Shown here: one piece after another, positions 1 to 12,767 of the stretch
Numbering within the stretch: the first letter of the stretch is position 1
How the letters are laid out: each line of letters begins with the position of its first letter
Assembly: GCA_009809945.1 (NCBI GenBank)
Contig: WTPW01000013.1
Coordinates: forward strand, 2,406 to 66,405
Length of the DNA stretch: 64,000 nt
Direction of reading: 5' to 3'
DNA from: Gigaspora margarita
Lineage: Eukaryota; Glomeromycota; Glomeromycetes; Diversisporales; Gigasporaceae
The notes under the pieces: generated by a model
Databases searched by the model: none
Told to the model about the DNA's origin: nothing
What the model saw: the letters and a program-made list of their open reading frames with translations, nothing else
Position numbers and translations under genes: made by a program

Positions 1-550
1 TTTTTTTTAGAGAGCATTGGTTCGAAATTTTTTTTTTGAAAGCTTACATTTTGAAAATTGTTAGCCGATACCAAAGTTGGTACCTGATGTTTGAAATATA
101 GCTGATATATACCAAAGTAAAACCGCTAACAAAAAAAAGTTTTACTATGATCCTCAAATATAACCTTATATAGATTATTTGGGGTCCTGTTGGTACATAT
201 AGCCTTTATGGGATCTCTGCTTATTAGGCAGATCTGTGTCAATCTGTTTTGAATCTGGCATCAATAGAAAACCAACACCCCTAGCTTTCCACAAAATTAC
301 TTGCTCCTATATTTTAACTAATCAAAATTATAATCAGGTGTAATATAAAAATCAAAACAAACTCACTTTTTTTACAAAAAAAACAGGGATGGCTTTAAAT
401 TTTTATCAGAAAACCATTGATAGTGTTCTAAGCAAAAATGGTCCTCATAAAATTTTACTAGTAGCTGTTATATTTTTTTAATTCTAACCCTAATTATAAT
501 GCAGTTTTTAGCTTTAATTTTAAAACATTTTGCTAATTTAATATATTTTT

Positions 551-2346
551 AGGTGCTAAACAAGTTTACTTAGTGCATTAAGTTAGAATTGATTAGTGAA
601 TTATTGTGAATTATAAGATTTTATAGAATTTTATTAAAAGAATTCTATGAAATCTTATAATTCACAAATTTTTACTAATTAATTTTAACTTTATGCTCTA
701 AGTAAACTTGTTCAATACCTAAAAATATATTATATTGGAAAAAATTTTTTATTTACTTAAAATTTGAAGAATAGATGCATACTTTTGGATTTTTGATCAA
801 AAAAGTTAAATTTAAGCAAAATAAAAAATATTCTGCTGATTTAATGTATTTTTAGGTGCTGAACAAGTTTACTTAATGCATTAAGTTAGAATTAATTAGT
901 GAAATATTGTAAATCATAAAATTTTATAGAATTTTATTAATAGAATTTTATGAAATCTTATAATTCACAAATTTTTATTAATTAATTCTAATTTATGCAC
1001 CAAGTAAACTTGTTAGCACCTAAATATACATAAAATTAGAAGAATTTTTTATTTACTTGAAATTTGAAGAATAGATGCATAATTTTAGATTTTGATTAAA
1101 AAAGACAAATTTAAGTTTTTTGATCAAAAAAGCCAAATTTAAGCATCCTTTCTCCAAATTTCAAGTAAAATAAAAACAATACTACTGATTTAATGTATTT
1201 TTAGATTCTAACAAATTTACCTAGTGTATTAAGTTATAATTAATGTGATTCAGTTTTACTAAATTGCACCGCTATGCTCAACACCACAATGGTTTTCACC
1301 AATTAAATTTTTTAAATGCAATGTAATGTAAAGTCCAGGTATAACATAAAATTTTGTTGTTTGCTATTTTTTTTTTAAAAATACCTTCTAACTCAAAATT
1401 TTATTTATAAAGCATCTATTTTTTTTAAAAAAAATTCTTTGTAAAATTTTTCTATATACTATGTATCACTCTAACCCCTAACTATTAACTCTAAATTAAC
1501 ATTTATCAACTTTAATTTTTGTTTATTTTTTTGTTTATTTTTTTGATATTAATCTTTCATATTACACTGCATACTGGTGTTAAGCGCCAGTGGTTTGATT
1601 TAGTATTACTGTTGTGATTTATATGATTTATATAATTTTATTAATAAAATTCTATAAAATCTTATAATTAATTCTAGCTTAATGCACTAAGTAAACTTGT
1701 TTAGGATCTAAAAATACATTAAATTGGTAGTATTGGTTTTATTTTACTTGAAATTTGGAGAAAGGATACTTAAATTTGACTTTTTTGATCAAAAATCCAA
1801 AATTATGCATCTATTCTTCAAATTTAAGTAAAATAAAAAACTTCTTTTGATTTGATGTATTATTGGGTGCTAAACAAGTTTATTTAGTGCATAAAGTTAG
1901 AATTATTTAATAAAAATTTGTGAATTTATAGAATTCTATTAATAAAAGTCTATAAAATCTTATTATTTACAATATTTTACTAATTAATTCTAACGTAATG
2001 CACTAAGTAAAATTGTTTATTACCAAAATATATTAATCAACAGAATGTTTTTTATTTTACTTGAAATTGGAGTAAGGATGCTTAAATTTGACTTTTTTGA
2101 TCAAAAAACTAAAATTATGCATTTATTCTCCAAATTTCAAGTAAAATAAAAACTATTCTTCTGATTTGATGTATTTTTAGGTGCTGAACAAGTTTACTTA
2201 GTGCATAAATTAGAATTAATTAATAAAAATTTGTGAATTATAAGATTTCATAGAATTCTATTAATAAAATTCTATACAATCCTATGATTTACAATATTTC
2301 ACTAATTAATTCTAACTTAATGCACTAAGTAAACTTGTTCAGTACC
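551..2346. repeat. Array of five ~170-bp palindromic repeats
   Basis: Five related palindromes lie at about 551-720, 854-1021, 1203-1709, 1865-2023 and 2179-2346. Each opens with a form of AGGTGCTGAACAAGTTTACT and closes with its inverted counterpart, around an AT-rich centre with AATTCTAT/ATAGAATT symmetry. The spacers are themselves a repeat, with blocks reading ATTTGAAGAATAGATGCATA and TTTTTTGATCAAAAAA. The third unit is enlarged by the hAT-like insert at 1251-1611. Foldback MITEs that moved into one another, or an expanded satellite-like array, would both give this pattern. There is no coding capacity. Confidence 0.8.
1251..1611. mobile_element. Nonautonomous hAT-like element, 361 bp
   Basis: The ends are imperfect inverted repeats: CAGTTTTACTAAATTGCACC at the left against CAGTAATACTAAATCAAACC when the right end is reverse-complemented. 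They continue to a shared AACACCA. The flanks ATGTGATT and TTGTGATT agree at 7 of 8 positions. An 8-bp target duplication and CAG ends are known hAT hallmarks. The element splits the third palindrome of the 551-2346 array, so it is younger than that repeat. No ORF is present, so movement would need a transposase from elsewhere. Confidence 0.7.
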
Positions 2347-3289
2347 AAAAATACATATAATATATTTGGACTTAGACTAGTCACAAACTTCAGACTAGAC
2401 CTAGACTGGATTCATAATTGAGTCAAATTTTGTAAAACTAGTAAAATTTAGAGCCTAAGTCCAATCAGATTCTAGGCCAAACTCAGACTGAACCTAGAAG
2501 CAGTAAGTAAATTCTAATTTATTATAATTTTATTTTTATTTACAATATATTTATACTTTATAATTTTTATATTTTTATTTTTTTAATATTACTTTATTTT
2601 TTTTATAAATTAAATGATTTATTTGCTTATTTTAATAAATTTTTAAAGGTTATATACTAATAATGCTTATTAGTATTAGTAAAAATCCTTGCTTAGAGCT
2701 ATTATACAAAAATTTTAATTTCTTATGAGCTATATACTAATAACTTGAGTCCTGTAGTAGTAGAAGTAATAGTAATAATGGCATTGGTAGTAGAAATAGA
2801 AGTGGCAGTGGTAATAATAATAGATGTTGCAATAAACAATATAAATAATAGGGGTTTTGCTACTTCAGGCTGTGAAGATCTAGACAGTAATTAAATCAAA
2901 GAAATTTCTTCAGATCAGCAATACATATTTTTAGAAAAATATTATAGATCTTTGTAATATTTTTTTGGATATAGAATATGTAAATATACTAGGAAAATAT
3001 GAATGTTAAAGTTTGAAGCATAAATTTGACTATATAATTTTTTTACTGGATTATCTGCCTCATCAGGCTGATCTGTGTTGATCTGTTTATACGTTTTGAA
3101 TTCTGATTGGCTCAATATCACATAAGCAGAACCCATACATACAAATTTTGGTCTATTGCTCCTCTAGTAAGTCCTCCGCTATGCTCTGGACAATTAACAT
3201 TATATTTTAATACAATTGCTTCAATAAAACAAAAATTATAACATTTATATCAGTATATAAATATATTAATAGAGTAAAAATATAAACCA
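2347..3289. other. Non-coding AT-rich stretch with GTA/AAT-type microsatellite
   Basis: No convincing gene is seen. An imperfect trinucleotide microsatellite (GTAGTAGAAGTAATAGTAAT-like) occupies about 2755-2835. A block near 2366-2500 rich in TAGACTAGAC/CTAGAC motifs resembles sequence near 27910-27970 and may be a dispersed repeat. Minus-strand ORFs of 60-65 codons near 2942-3404 have low-complexity composition and no recognisable domain. Confidence 0.5.
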
Positions 3290-3945
3290 TAGTCCTGTCA
3301 AACATAATAATATATATCTTACTTACTACTAAAGAGTATCTGGGTTTTTTGCAATTTAGGCTAAAATAAATACCTATTGTATTTATTAATATGCCTACTA
3401 GCATCTCAATTTTAACTTGAAATGTTCAAGTCTCTGATTTTAAACAGAAATTTGGAGGAAATAAAAGACTTTACAAAAATTTTTAGGATCAAAATCAAAT
3501 ATATTGGTAGGCCTATTAACATACATAATAGTTATCTCAATTAATACTGAAGTGTACCTAGTTTTCTTGCAATTTAGATCCAAATAAGATTCCTATCATG
3601 TATTTTAATATGCCTACTAATATATTGATTTTTAAATCTAAATGTTCCTGATTAGTTTCTAATTTCAAACAGAAATTTGACAGAAATAAGAGACTTTTCA
3701 GAAATATCTAGGAGCAAAACAATATACCAGCAGGCCTATTAACTTACATAAAAGGTATCTTAATTAATCTTTAAGAGTATCCAGTTTTCTTGCAGTTTAG
3801 GTCAAAATAAGATACCTATTGTATATGTTAATAGGCCTACTAGTATATTGATTTTTACCTAAATATTTCAAAAAAGTCTCTTATTTCTGCAAATTTCTGT
3901 TTGAAATCAGTGACTGATTAGGAACATTTAGGATTTTCCTACTAG
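3290..3945. repeat. Three-unit tandem repeat (~220 bp) with an inverted end
   Basis: Three diverged direct copies begin near 3300, 3516 and 3741. They share TTTTCTTGCAATTTAG, AATATGCCTACTA and TAGGCCTATTAAC blocks. The final part (about 3870-3940) is the inverse of the AAATGTTCCTGATTAG and CAGAAATTTG blocks found within the units, which gives a hairpin-like end. It is probably an old mobile element amplified in tandem. No ORF is present. Confidence 0.65.
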
Positions 3946-5087
3946 TAATTTTCTATGTGGGTATCAAATAGCTATCGGAGACTTATCAGGAACCCTTGAT
4001 AGTTATTAATATAAAAGCTATCGAATGTTATAATTTCACTAATTGATAATCTTAGATACATATAAAAGTCAAAATGTTATTAGGTTAATTGATATTTGTA
4101 TACTAAATTAAGTTGTTCTTCTGAACAACTTTGCATAAAATGCTAATTTATTATCTTAGTAAAATTAACTTTTAACTTAGTTATTATGACTAATTATATT
4201 TTATTTTATAAAAATTACTTTTAATTTAGTTATTATGACTAGTGATGCCACCAAAATTAATTTTTGAAAAAAGCCCATTTTGTCTTCATTAGAGAAAATT
4301 AAAATTTTTTATAAGGAAGTGCAAAGAAAATTTATATAGATATGTTCCTTATAATTTCATCTATTCAAAAAAAGTGTCAAATAATTTTGTCTTTCAAGTA
4401 AATTAGGTCAAAAACAATTTCTTCTTCAAATTTTAATTTCAAGTTTTCAAACCTAAAATGCTTTCATCCTCATGTATAATTATAACTAATCATATTTTAT
4501 TTTATAAAAATTACTTTTTGTCTATAATCAATTTTGATTGGTTAAAGACATTAAAATATCACTTAACAAATGTTAAATGACCTTCCATGCATCATTTAAA
4601 TGTGAAATGACCTTCTATGCGTCATTTAAATGTGAAATAACCCAATGACTGGTTTCTAGTCATTTGAGTCATTTGGTTATCCAGGTTATTTACAATCACA
4701 ACTAAATATAGATATGCTTGTTGGCAAAACTCATGTGATTTGGAATTTGTCAGGTCATGCTTGAAAATTCTATATGGTAAAAATTAATCTAAAATCCAAA
4801 TCCCAAACTCTAACCAAATCCCAAACCAATCCCAAACCCAAATCCCAAACTTCAGCCAAATCCCATCCAAAATTCCAAACTTTGGCCAAACCATCTCAAA
4901 TCTCAAATCTCACCAAAAACAAAATTCTATCCAAAAAATCCAAAACTAATAGTTATTATTTATCTAAATTTGTGCTCTATTGAATTTCAAATCTATTGTC
5001 TTCACAACGCAACCCATAAAATTTAATAACAATAAAGATGCAAATACACCATTCATCATAATGCATTTAGGCATTGATATCGATATA
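3946..5087. other. Non-coding AT-rich stretch with short degenerate repeats
   Basis: Two tandem copies of a ~34-bp unit containing ATTTAAATGTGAAATGACCT lie near 4569-4640. A degenerate repeat built on AAATCCCAAAC lies at about 4786-4945. The latter makes a Lys/Ser/Thr/Pro-rich ORF on the plus strand that looks like simple-sequence translation rather than a gene. Nothing else is recognised. Confidence 0.5.
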
Positions 5088-5652
5088 AAATAGTTAATTC
5101 GTGATCTGTATACCAAACAGTGGCTGCATATATTACCATATATAGTAAAACTGGGGTAAATCAATTATTGTTTATCAAATTTCTGGAATCTGGCACTGTC
5201 AGAGCAATAGCGAATTATTTTATTAAGCTAACCTTACTTCTCCACTAATTGAAAGTTGTAGAGCACATTCTTGCGATTCTATTGATAGTAAATTATTAAA
5301 ATTGGATCAGTAGATCACAAGATATCGTTAAAAAACGTTTCGCGACCATATAGAGTTTCTATGTAAACAATATTATTGTTTACATAGAAACTCTATATGG
5401 TCGCGAAACGTTTTTTAACGATATCTTGTGATCTTCTGGTCCAATTTTAATCATTTTACCACCCTTAGAATCGCAAGAATGTGCTCTACAACTTTCAATT
5501 AGTGGAGAAACAAGGTTAGCTTAATAAAATAATTCGCTATTGCTCTGGCAGTGCCAGATTCCAGAAATTTGATAAACAATAATTGATTTGCCCCATATAT
5601 TACTATAGATTTTCACTGCTTGGCATATGGATCACGAATTAAATATAGTACA
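5088..5652. repeat. Long palindrome (~565 bp) with perfect 60-bp core arms
   Basis: The two halves are inverted copies around position 5373. The core from 5313 to 5433 is a perfect palindrome with 60-bp arms and a single central base; it includes CGCGAAACG and AACGATATCTTGTGATC. Similarity continues outwards with small indels to TTAATTCGTGATC on the left and its inverse on the right near 5650. No ORF is present. Foldback MITE or inverted duplication are both possible. The perfect core implies recent formation or ongoing gene conversion between the arms. Confidence 0.85.
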
Positions 5653-7765
5653 TATCATAAAGTAGTTACATACAAGACCTTTCAAGTAGAATGTTCTGAC
5701 TTATACCTAAAAAATTGTTAATAAATTAAAAGAATCTACTGTACTAGAATTTGTTTAGGAATGCTTAATGTCAGAGATCGTTATCGAGATATTGGAATTT
5801 TGTCAGAGTTTGGGATTTGACCAAAGTTTTTTTATCATATTATTTAAATTATGTGATGTCTAAAAACTTCACTTTAAATATTTTTTGTATAAGATAATTT
5901 CTAATTACTGCATAGGCATAAGTGGGCTTCTTTGTAAAAAGAAACCAATTAAATTTATTTATTTATGTATTGTATTACTTAAAATTTATAAATTTAATTT
6001 GCTAATTGTATTGTACATCCAATAATTTAAATCATGGGATGGGATACCTTTTGCAATGAATCGTAAAGAATCTGATTGATTAGTTTGATTAAACAGGCAA
6101 ATAAGGTCCTTTGCAAAGTCCATTGAAAGAGGTGTTTAAAATGTCCTCGATTAATTTTTCTTAACTTTAATGACTTGCCTAGTAAATTTCTCTTCTTTTA
6201 ATTTTTTTTAAATCTTTTAATATGATTTTTTTTGCGTTATTTTTTGCTTGGCAAATAATAATATAAATTGTAAAAATATAATACTTTTTCTTAATAGCAA
6301 CCAAATGCAATCCATTCATAAATCAGTATCCTATAAATTTAAATACTATAACTAAATTTGTGAAAATTCTGAATCTCATTTGATTAAAGTTCTTACGCTG
6401 TTTTGTTTTTTTTTTAATTTCTAAACTTGAGATGCTATAAATTTTTCTTTATTGAATTCTGCTTAGGTAATTAAAAAAAGAATCATATTGACCTTTATTT
6501 ATCGGAATAAATTATGAAAATATGCATTATTTTCAAATTTTAAGAAAAATAAAATTAAATTTGATTAAGCAGATGTTGAGATAATTTTGCTAAAAATTTT
6601 TTCTTTTTAAAAATTTTACATTCTTTATTATTTCGAAATCAATAGCCTTTACATAGAATTATATTTTTATTTTCTTTTAAATCCAAATTGAAGGTTAGCG
6701 ATTTATGCAGAATAAGCTAATATTCCTTGCTGGTTTTTTTTGTATTGAGATTTTTTTTTTTTTGCAAATTTCTTTATAAACTATATAACTGATTTAATTT
6801 CTTCTTTTTATATAATATTTGCTATACTTTTTTGTTTTGGATATTATAAAACTTTCAATTTTAAACCTTTTAATATATTCTATATTAGAATCTATTAATA
6901 ACTTTATTGTTTTATCCATATTAATGCTTTTTGTCCCAATTTTTTTTAATTACTGTTTTTCATACTAAAACAGAATTTATTATTTTTATTATGCCTATTT
7001 TCATTGAAAATTTGATTGCCTTAAAGAGTATAACAATGTAATAAATGGTGTAAAACTATTGGATTCATGGAATTTTTATGGATTATATAGTACTTAAGAT
7101 ATTCCATTATATAACTATAGATAATTTTATTAAAATTAAATTGCTAAAAAGAATGAAATAATAATGTTATTAATAAAGTATGTCTGATATGTGAATAATA
7201 TTTTAATAATTGTACTTCGGTTTTTTGATTTTGAAAACAATGTACCAGCACTTTGTATCTGGTATCAAAAATTAATCATCATAAATTGCTGCATAAAAGA
7301 TACGGGTCTCTTATATCCCACCAATATTTAAGTCTAATATTAAACCTGGATCTAGAAAATAGTAGAGAATTTATACAATTAGAAGGAAAAATTTAAAAAG
7401 CATAGCATATTTTTCATTCATAATGGACAACCTAGATTTTTTTAAAAAAAAACAAAAACTGCATTTGATTATTGTTAATTTTGAGATTCACACGCGAGTC
7501 TATTACGAAGGGAGTCTTATATCTGTGGGTTCTTGCATATGGAAGTTATTAACACTGGGCATTCTGAGCAAAAATGTTCAGATCTTCTGCTAATATATTC
7601 CCTATCTTAGCTGATAATAATACCTTAACTCTAAATTTTTATAGTAAAATGACCATGTTTATGTATTAAATTTAAAGAAAATTAAAAGTTGTACCTTGCA
7701 GATTTCTGTAATTTCTGGATAATTAAGTTTTCTAGTCATGTATTTACCTAACAATTACAATATAT
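5653..7765. other. Non-coding AT-rich stretch
   Basis: No gene is recognised in about 2.1 kb of very AT-rich DNA with T-rich tracts. The part from about 7545 to 7760 is a diverged paralogue of about 61384-61625: both contain AATACCTTAAC, TTTCTGTAATTTCT-like and ATTTACCTAACAAT-like blocks in the same order. This indicates an old duplication of non-coding DNA that later received LTR-related elements at both places. Confidence 0.45.
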
Positions 7766-8837
7766 TGTAACAGTTGAATTGGGAGAGCTTCGAAACAATA
7801 TAGTTTTAGTGCCAATTTATGCTCCAACCGATTATGGAAAGATATATATATTGATAATATATAGGTCACGGGGTATATAAGGATCGACTATGAAATGCGT
7901 GGAGAGCAAAGAATGATTTATCATGAAATCACTATAATAAAAGAAAGACGCGGAGGCTGGCAATGCTAATATCAAAGATATCAATAAATTGATATCAATA
8001 AAATTAATATATATTATTATGCGGAAGAAAGGTAGGATCAAAATGGGTATCACAAGGGTTCGATATGATCAGACGTTTTATTCGGATTCCGATCAGGTGA
8101 TAGTTATGTAGGTAAGTTTAAGAAATTTCCATAGGTGTAGAGGTTTATTTGAGGGTTGAATTGGGTTTGAACTCAACTATCAAGGTCAGTGGAATCTAAA
8201 AGAAACAACGTTCATTAATCGTATATCCAAACTATGAGTCTTTTCTATAGTTCTATCAATAGGCCGATATGAATCACGTGAGCAATTTCAGAGAATTAAC
8301 AAGGCTGGGTTACATGGAATTTGAGTCTTAATAAAACCGATTCGAGGTTACAAGTCAATTCAGTCTGTCGAATTGAGTTACGAAGGGTTTATTAAATTTA
8401 AAGTCGAATTCAAAGATGATACAATTCAGATAAGTATAATTTATTCATATGAGCTTTTTATGTAGTGGCGAGAACTGATCCGCTTTATTAAAAATTTGAG
8501 AATTTATATACATTTTAATTTATTAGAGCATTATGCAAAAATTATAGCGCTTCGCTAAAAATTAAGCGTTACGTTGAAATTTTGGCGTACCGTCAAGGTT
8601 TTAGCATTACACTAAAAAACTAGCATTACACGTTAAAACCAGCATTACACGTATGATTACGCCACCCAGCCACTAATTACTTCCATTTTAGTATAATATA
8701 TAAATGCAACATAATTTTAATGATAATACTAAATTTGTTTTTGATAGATAGAAAAGGAAATGAAATTTGAAATATGTACATAATAAAGAATCTTCCCTAA
8801 TAAAGAAATAATCAAAATAAAAATTTAATTCATTACA
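7766..8837 (-). repeat. 3' LTR of retrotransposon 1
   Basis: On the plus strand it starts TGTAACAGTTGAATTGGGAG and ends in TTCATTACA, giving TG...CA ends. It matches 15712-16783 along its full length. Near 8540-8650 both LTRs carry a degenerate tandem motif of the type AGCATTACAC/AGCGTTACG, and here the two copies differ mostly by CpG/TpG-CpA exchanges. As the element reads on the minus strand, this is the downstream LTR. Confidence 0.92.
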
Positions 8838-8853
8838 TATGCCCTTCCTCAGG
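8838..8853 (-). other. Probable polypurine tract of retrotransposon 1
   Basis: On the minus strand the bases just before the 3' LTR read GAGGAAGGGCATA, a purine-rich run in the expected position for plus-strand DNA priming. The call rests on position and composition. Confidence 0.5.
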
Positions 8854-9630
8854 ATTGAGCCTCTGTGAAATCTGTAAGTATTAAAACTTCTTTTATTTCG
8901 TTCTGGGCTGCTGCATGCGCTTCAGCTTTTAATAATAAAAAATCTGCCTTTAATAATCACTGCAGGACGTAGGGTGTAATAAGTTCTGAAATAAAGAGGG
9001 AGGATGGCCTCTCATGTTATACAGTTGATAAGTTCGCTGGGCAATAGCTAATATATCGAGGGCTCATTGTGGTTTTAATTGCTTCACTAGTTCTTTCACT
9101 TTTTATCCCACGCTTTAGCTTCCATAAGTACTCCGAGATTGTAATAGTGTGGTAATTAAATCTTATGATTTACCAAATCGAAGGAGATTTGGTTACAAAC
9201 GGAGAGCACCTTTTCTTCTCACGTACGTCCCTCCGGAGTTTTTAATTATTGAGTGGTAGTTCTAATGCAATGTAATTACTTGATATATTCCTACATTTTA
9301 TGATATAGGTGGCACCCCTCGCTTTCGCGTTTTGAGCTTCCAAGGTCAATGGTTTGTGTTTGCTGATTGGTAATATACACAACACTATCTCGTGAAACGA
9401 GATAGGTTCCTTCCAATTCGGCCTTTTCGATTTGGCTTCTTAAAAGGGCTAAAGTTCTTTTAAATATTTTCGGGAACTCCGTAACTGGACATCTTTTTTT
9501 TTTTTTTTTTTAAAAAAATTTTAAGGAAATTTTGCATGCCTATTCCCTTATATAATTCTTTTCTTTTATATTCTATATTTTATAACCATATATTTTATTT
9601 ATTTCTCTTTCTTTTTCATTGAAATTATTA
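8854..9630 (-). other. 3' untranslated region of retrotransposon 1
   Basis: This stretch lies between the integrase end and the 3' LTR. No ORF is recognised. It contains an 18-T run at 9494-9511 and a stretch of more mixed base composition than the flanking host DNA. It probably represents 3' leader sequence and degraded coding DNA. Confidence 0.45.
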
Positions 9631-9633
9631 ATT

Positions 9634-10942
9634 TCAATTTTTAGGGCAGCTGACATAATTGCGAAAATCTTCACAATTACTTGGTCGTGGATGGTAGAGT
9701 GACAACTGGTTTCCATGGAATTTCTTTACTAACACGTAACTGTCCATGGTGCGTAATTTGTACACCCCAAAGGGGAGTACATTGTGAATATAAAAGGGAC
9801 TGATATTTGGCGATTCTAGTTTAGCACTGTAAGACAATTCCAGATCAGTTCTATATAAAAGAACTTGATTGCCAATCTCATTTGATTCCACTTTATTCCT
9901 TTTTTCGTATTATTCTTTTTGTTTAACTTGCGCTTTATTTATTTTCTTTTTAGCTTCTTGTTGAGCTTCCGCTAAGCTTCCTAATATTTTTCGATATGCA
10001 GGAAGAGTTGTTTTTGAAGGTCTTCCTCCGAACCAGGTCGAGTTTGATATGTTACAATATTAATTTCAAGAGGATAAATTGGATTTCGACCATATAGTAA
10101 GTAGAAGGGCTCGTAGCCCATAGTATGATGAACAGTGCTTCGATAGGCGAAAAGTGCTGGATTGACACTGATATCCCACTCTTTTTTAAATTGGACGACA
10201 CATTTATTTAACACTCCACATAATGTTTTATTAAACTGTTCGACCAGCCCATTGGTCTGTGAGTGGTACGCCGTGGAGGTATGGTGAGCAACTTTCAATT
10301 TGTTGCACAGGGCAGCAACTAATTTATTACAAAAATGGGTTCCTTTATCTGAAAGTATTTCTTTAGGACTACCATGTCAGCAGATTATTTCTTCGAAAAG
10401 AAAATCAGCTACATTCTCAGCGTTGGCTTTGGTTACCGCTCGGGCTTCAGGCCACTTGGTAAGGTACTCCGTGGCTACTATGATGTATTTATTGTTTTTA
10501 GAGGTCACAGGGAGGGGACCTATAATATCTATTCTGACTCTATCAAAGGGCTTTCCTATTTTGATGGGATTAAGAGGTTCTCGGGTGGTAGGTTTCTTTT
10601 TCTGCTGACAAGCATTGCACGAGCATATGTAATTTTTTATTTCATTCCCCATTTGGGGCCAGTAATATCGGGTAGCAATACGTCGAAAAGTGGCATAGAA
10701 GCCAAAATGCCCGGCCATTGGGTCATCATGAAAACCAAAAAGAATTGCTTCTGTTTCTCCTTCTTTTAGGACCCTAGAAGGTCGTGATGGGTCATATCGA
10801 CACTTCAGTATAGACAATCTTCGATAACTACGAAATGATGGGTTTGGTATTTCAAATCTTTAATTTGCTTCACAGTGTATCGATTGGGGGCTATCATATC
10901 TCGAAGGAATTCTAGGTAAGCATTATAAGTTTCACTATTCAT

Positions 10943-10945
<3 letters not shown>
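9634..10945 (-). pseudogene. Integrase region of retrotransposon 1
   Basis: Integrase joins the cDNA to chromosomal DNA. Read on the minus strand from about 10943, it starts MNSETYNAYLEFL and shifts frame near 10815-10830. It continues with an HHCC zinc-binding part (HDDPMAGHF, then CNACQ). The DDE core follows, with VRIDIIGPLP and LSDKGTHF, so both early Asp residues are present; the third acidic residue was not assigned with certainty. A TGA at 10377-10379 falls between IIC and HGSP, where element 2 has Trp. A stop near 9978 separates the C-terminal SH3-like piece (VLLYRTDLE, GVYKLRTMD, 9634-9891). It is non-functional as it stands. Confidence 0.88.

Positions 10946-10977
<32 letters not shown>
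10945..10977. repeat. Poly-T tract, 33 bp
   Basis: An uninterrupted T run on the plus strand (poly-A in the sense of retrotransposon 1) sits just upstream of the integrase start, within the spacer between RNase H and integrase. T/A-rich simple sequence continues at 11105-11160. Element 2 has poly-A tracts at the equivalent spacer. Confidence 0.85.
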
Positions 10978-10981
<4 letters not shown>

Positions 10982-11224
10982 GATAAAGGATAAAGACAAA
11001 TGAGGGAGATAAGATTTAGGATAATAAAATGAACTAAAAGAAGCCAGGACACCGTAACCTGGACTGGATTAACAGATTTAAAAGAGAGGTATTGATTTGC
11101 AATTTTATATTTATTTTTTTATTTTATTTTTTTTTTAATTTTAATTTTTAATTTTTAATTTGCCGGAAATACTTTACTAACTAATGTTTATAATTAAGTT
11201 TCAATTCTAGATAGACTATCGGCG

Positions 11225-12450
11225 TTTAAGTAGTACTTTCCGGGACGGTGTACGGTAGTAAATAAATATTCTATTAGGGTCATAACCTATCGTGCAAGTT
11301 GATTTTGGGGGAGTTTTAGTTCGAAAAGATACTTAAGGGCAGAGTGGTCCGTATAAAGGACAAAGTGACTCCCGTGTAAATAGGGTCAGAAATATCTGAC
11401 TGCCCAGATGACTGCTAGACATTCTTTCTCTGTGATCGAGTAATTTTTCTCTGTGGCGGTGAGCATCCTGCTGGCATAGAATATCACCCTTTCTTGCCCG
11501 TTTTCATCTTTTTGGGACAAAATAGCTCCTAAAGTAGTGTCGGAAGCGTCAGTGAATAATATAAAAGGTTTTGAAAAATCAGGGTAGGCTAAAATAGGAG
11601 CAGTGGTAAGTCTCTCCTTCATCTTATCAAATGCGACTTGCTGGTCAAGGGTCCATTGATATTTAACATTTTTCTTTAATAACAAGTACAAGGGACTGGC
11701 TAGACGTGTAAAATTCTTTATGAATTTTCTATAATATGAAATTAACCCGAGTAGACCTCGCAGTGTTTCAAGTTTCTTGGAATCAGAAAATTTTGAACTG
11801 CTTCTATTTTTTTAGGGTCGGTGGCAATTCCTCGCTCACTTACAATATGACCTAAAAATTTTAATTCTCGATGTCTGAAAAAGCATTTTGAGGGTTTAAG
11901 TTTAAGCCCTGCTTGCTTTATTCGATTAAATACGGCTCGTAAATGGTGTATATGCTCAGGGAAGGTTTTCGAATATATATTAATATCGTCTAAATAGACG
12001 ATTACACATTCCCCGATTAGGTCCTAGAAAAGATAGTCCATGAGCCGCTGAAAAGTGGCAGGGGCATTGGTTAGCCCGAAGGGCATAACAATAAAGTAAA
12101 ATACCCCAAAAGGAGTAGTGAAGGCGGTCTTTATTTTATCTGCCTCGTTAACCTCAACATGCCAGTATCCACTGGCAAGATCTAACGAGCTATACCACGA
12201 GGATCCATTAAGAGCATCCAATAAGTCTTGTATACGGGATAAAGGATAATTATCCTTTTGAGTGACCGAATTTAATTTTCTGTAGTCAATACAAAATCAG
12301 GTTTGCCCGTCCTTCTTTGGAACCAATACTACGGGAGAAGTCCATGGACTTTCACAGGGAGTTATAATTTTTTTTTTTAACATTTGACAAATTTCTTCTT
12401 TAATAATTTTTTTCTCAGCCGGAGAATGTTGATAAGGATATTTTTTTATA
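11225..12450 (-). pseudogene. Reverse transcriptase/RNase H of retrotransposon 1
   Basis: The minus strand encodes an RT with SPWTSPVV, then FCIDYRKLNSV, LDLASGYW, MPFGLTNAPATFQ and the catalytic YLDDINIYS box. RNase H follows, with FTDASDTTLGAIL, EKECLAV and YTDHSALKYL. The active-site aspartates are visible. The frame is broken by TGA at 12297-12299, where Trp precedes FCIDYR in related proteins, and by TAG at 12024-12026 (likely from CAG). A shift lies near 11760, with further stops near 11385 and 11240. It once copied the element's RNA into DNA; it cannot do so as it stands. Confidence 0.9.
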
Positions 12451-12767
12451 GTTACGCGTCCCCGTATTAATTTGATGTTTCATGAGGGTAGTGCGTCCCA
12501 GGGTTTCACCTTCCCACACAAACAGAGATGTATGTTGCTCTAGTAATTCTTGCAGTTGTTATATTGGCCAGGTTCGATTTCTCCTATACTAAATATATTT
12601 CTCTTGTTTACTTATTCCCCGTGGTAATAGTCGAATAAATCAGGGATAGGTTCACTCTTTCCTCCCAAATTTTCCTGAGATAAATAACCGCAGGGGTCCA
12701 TCCGCACTTTATCCTCCCTAAGATAGACATTTTCATTGACATTGTATAGGTAGAGTACAGAAGGAGG

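Noticed and set aside
4774-4983. Lys/Ser/Thr-rich 69-codon ORF
   Set aside because: It is the translation of a degenerate AAATCCCAAAC repeat, with no start context or domain.
7832-8053. Hydrophobic minus-strand ORFs in the LTRs of element 1 (also 15812-16000)
   Set aside because: They lie within LTR sequence and are present in both LTRs in different lengths; they are by-products of AT-rich DNA.
10300-10769. Plus-strand ORFs of 102 and 131 codons
   Set aside because: Antisense to the conserved integrase of element 1, which explains their length.
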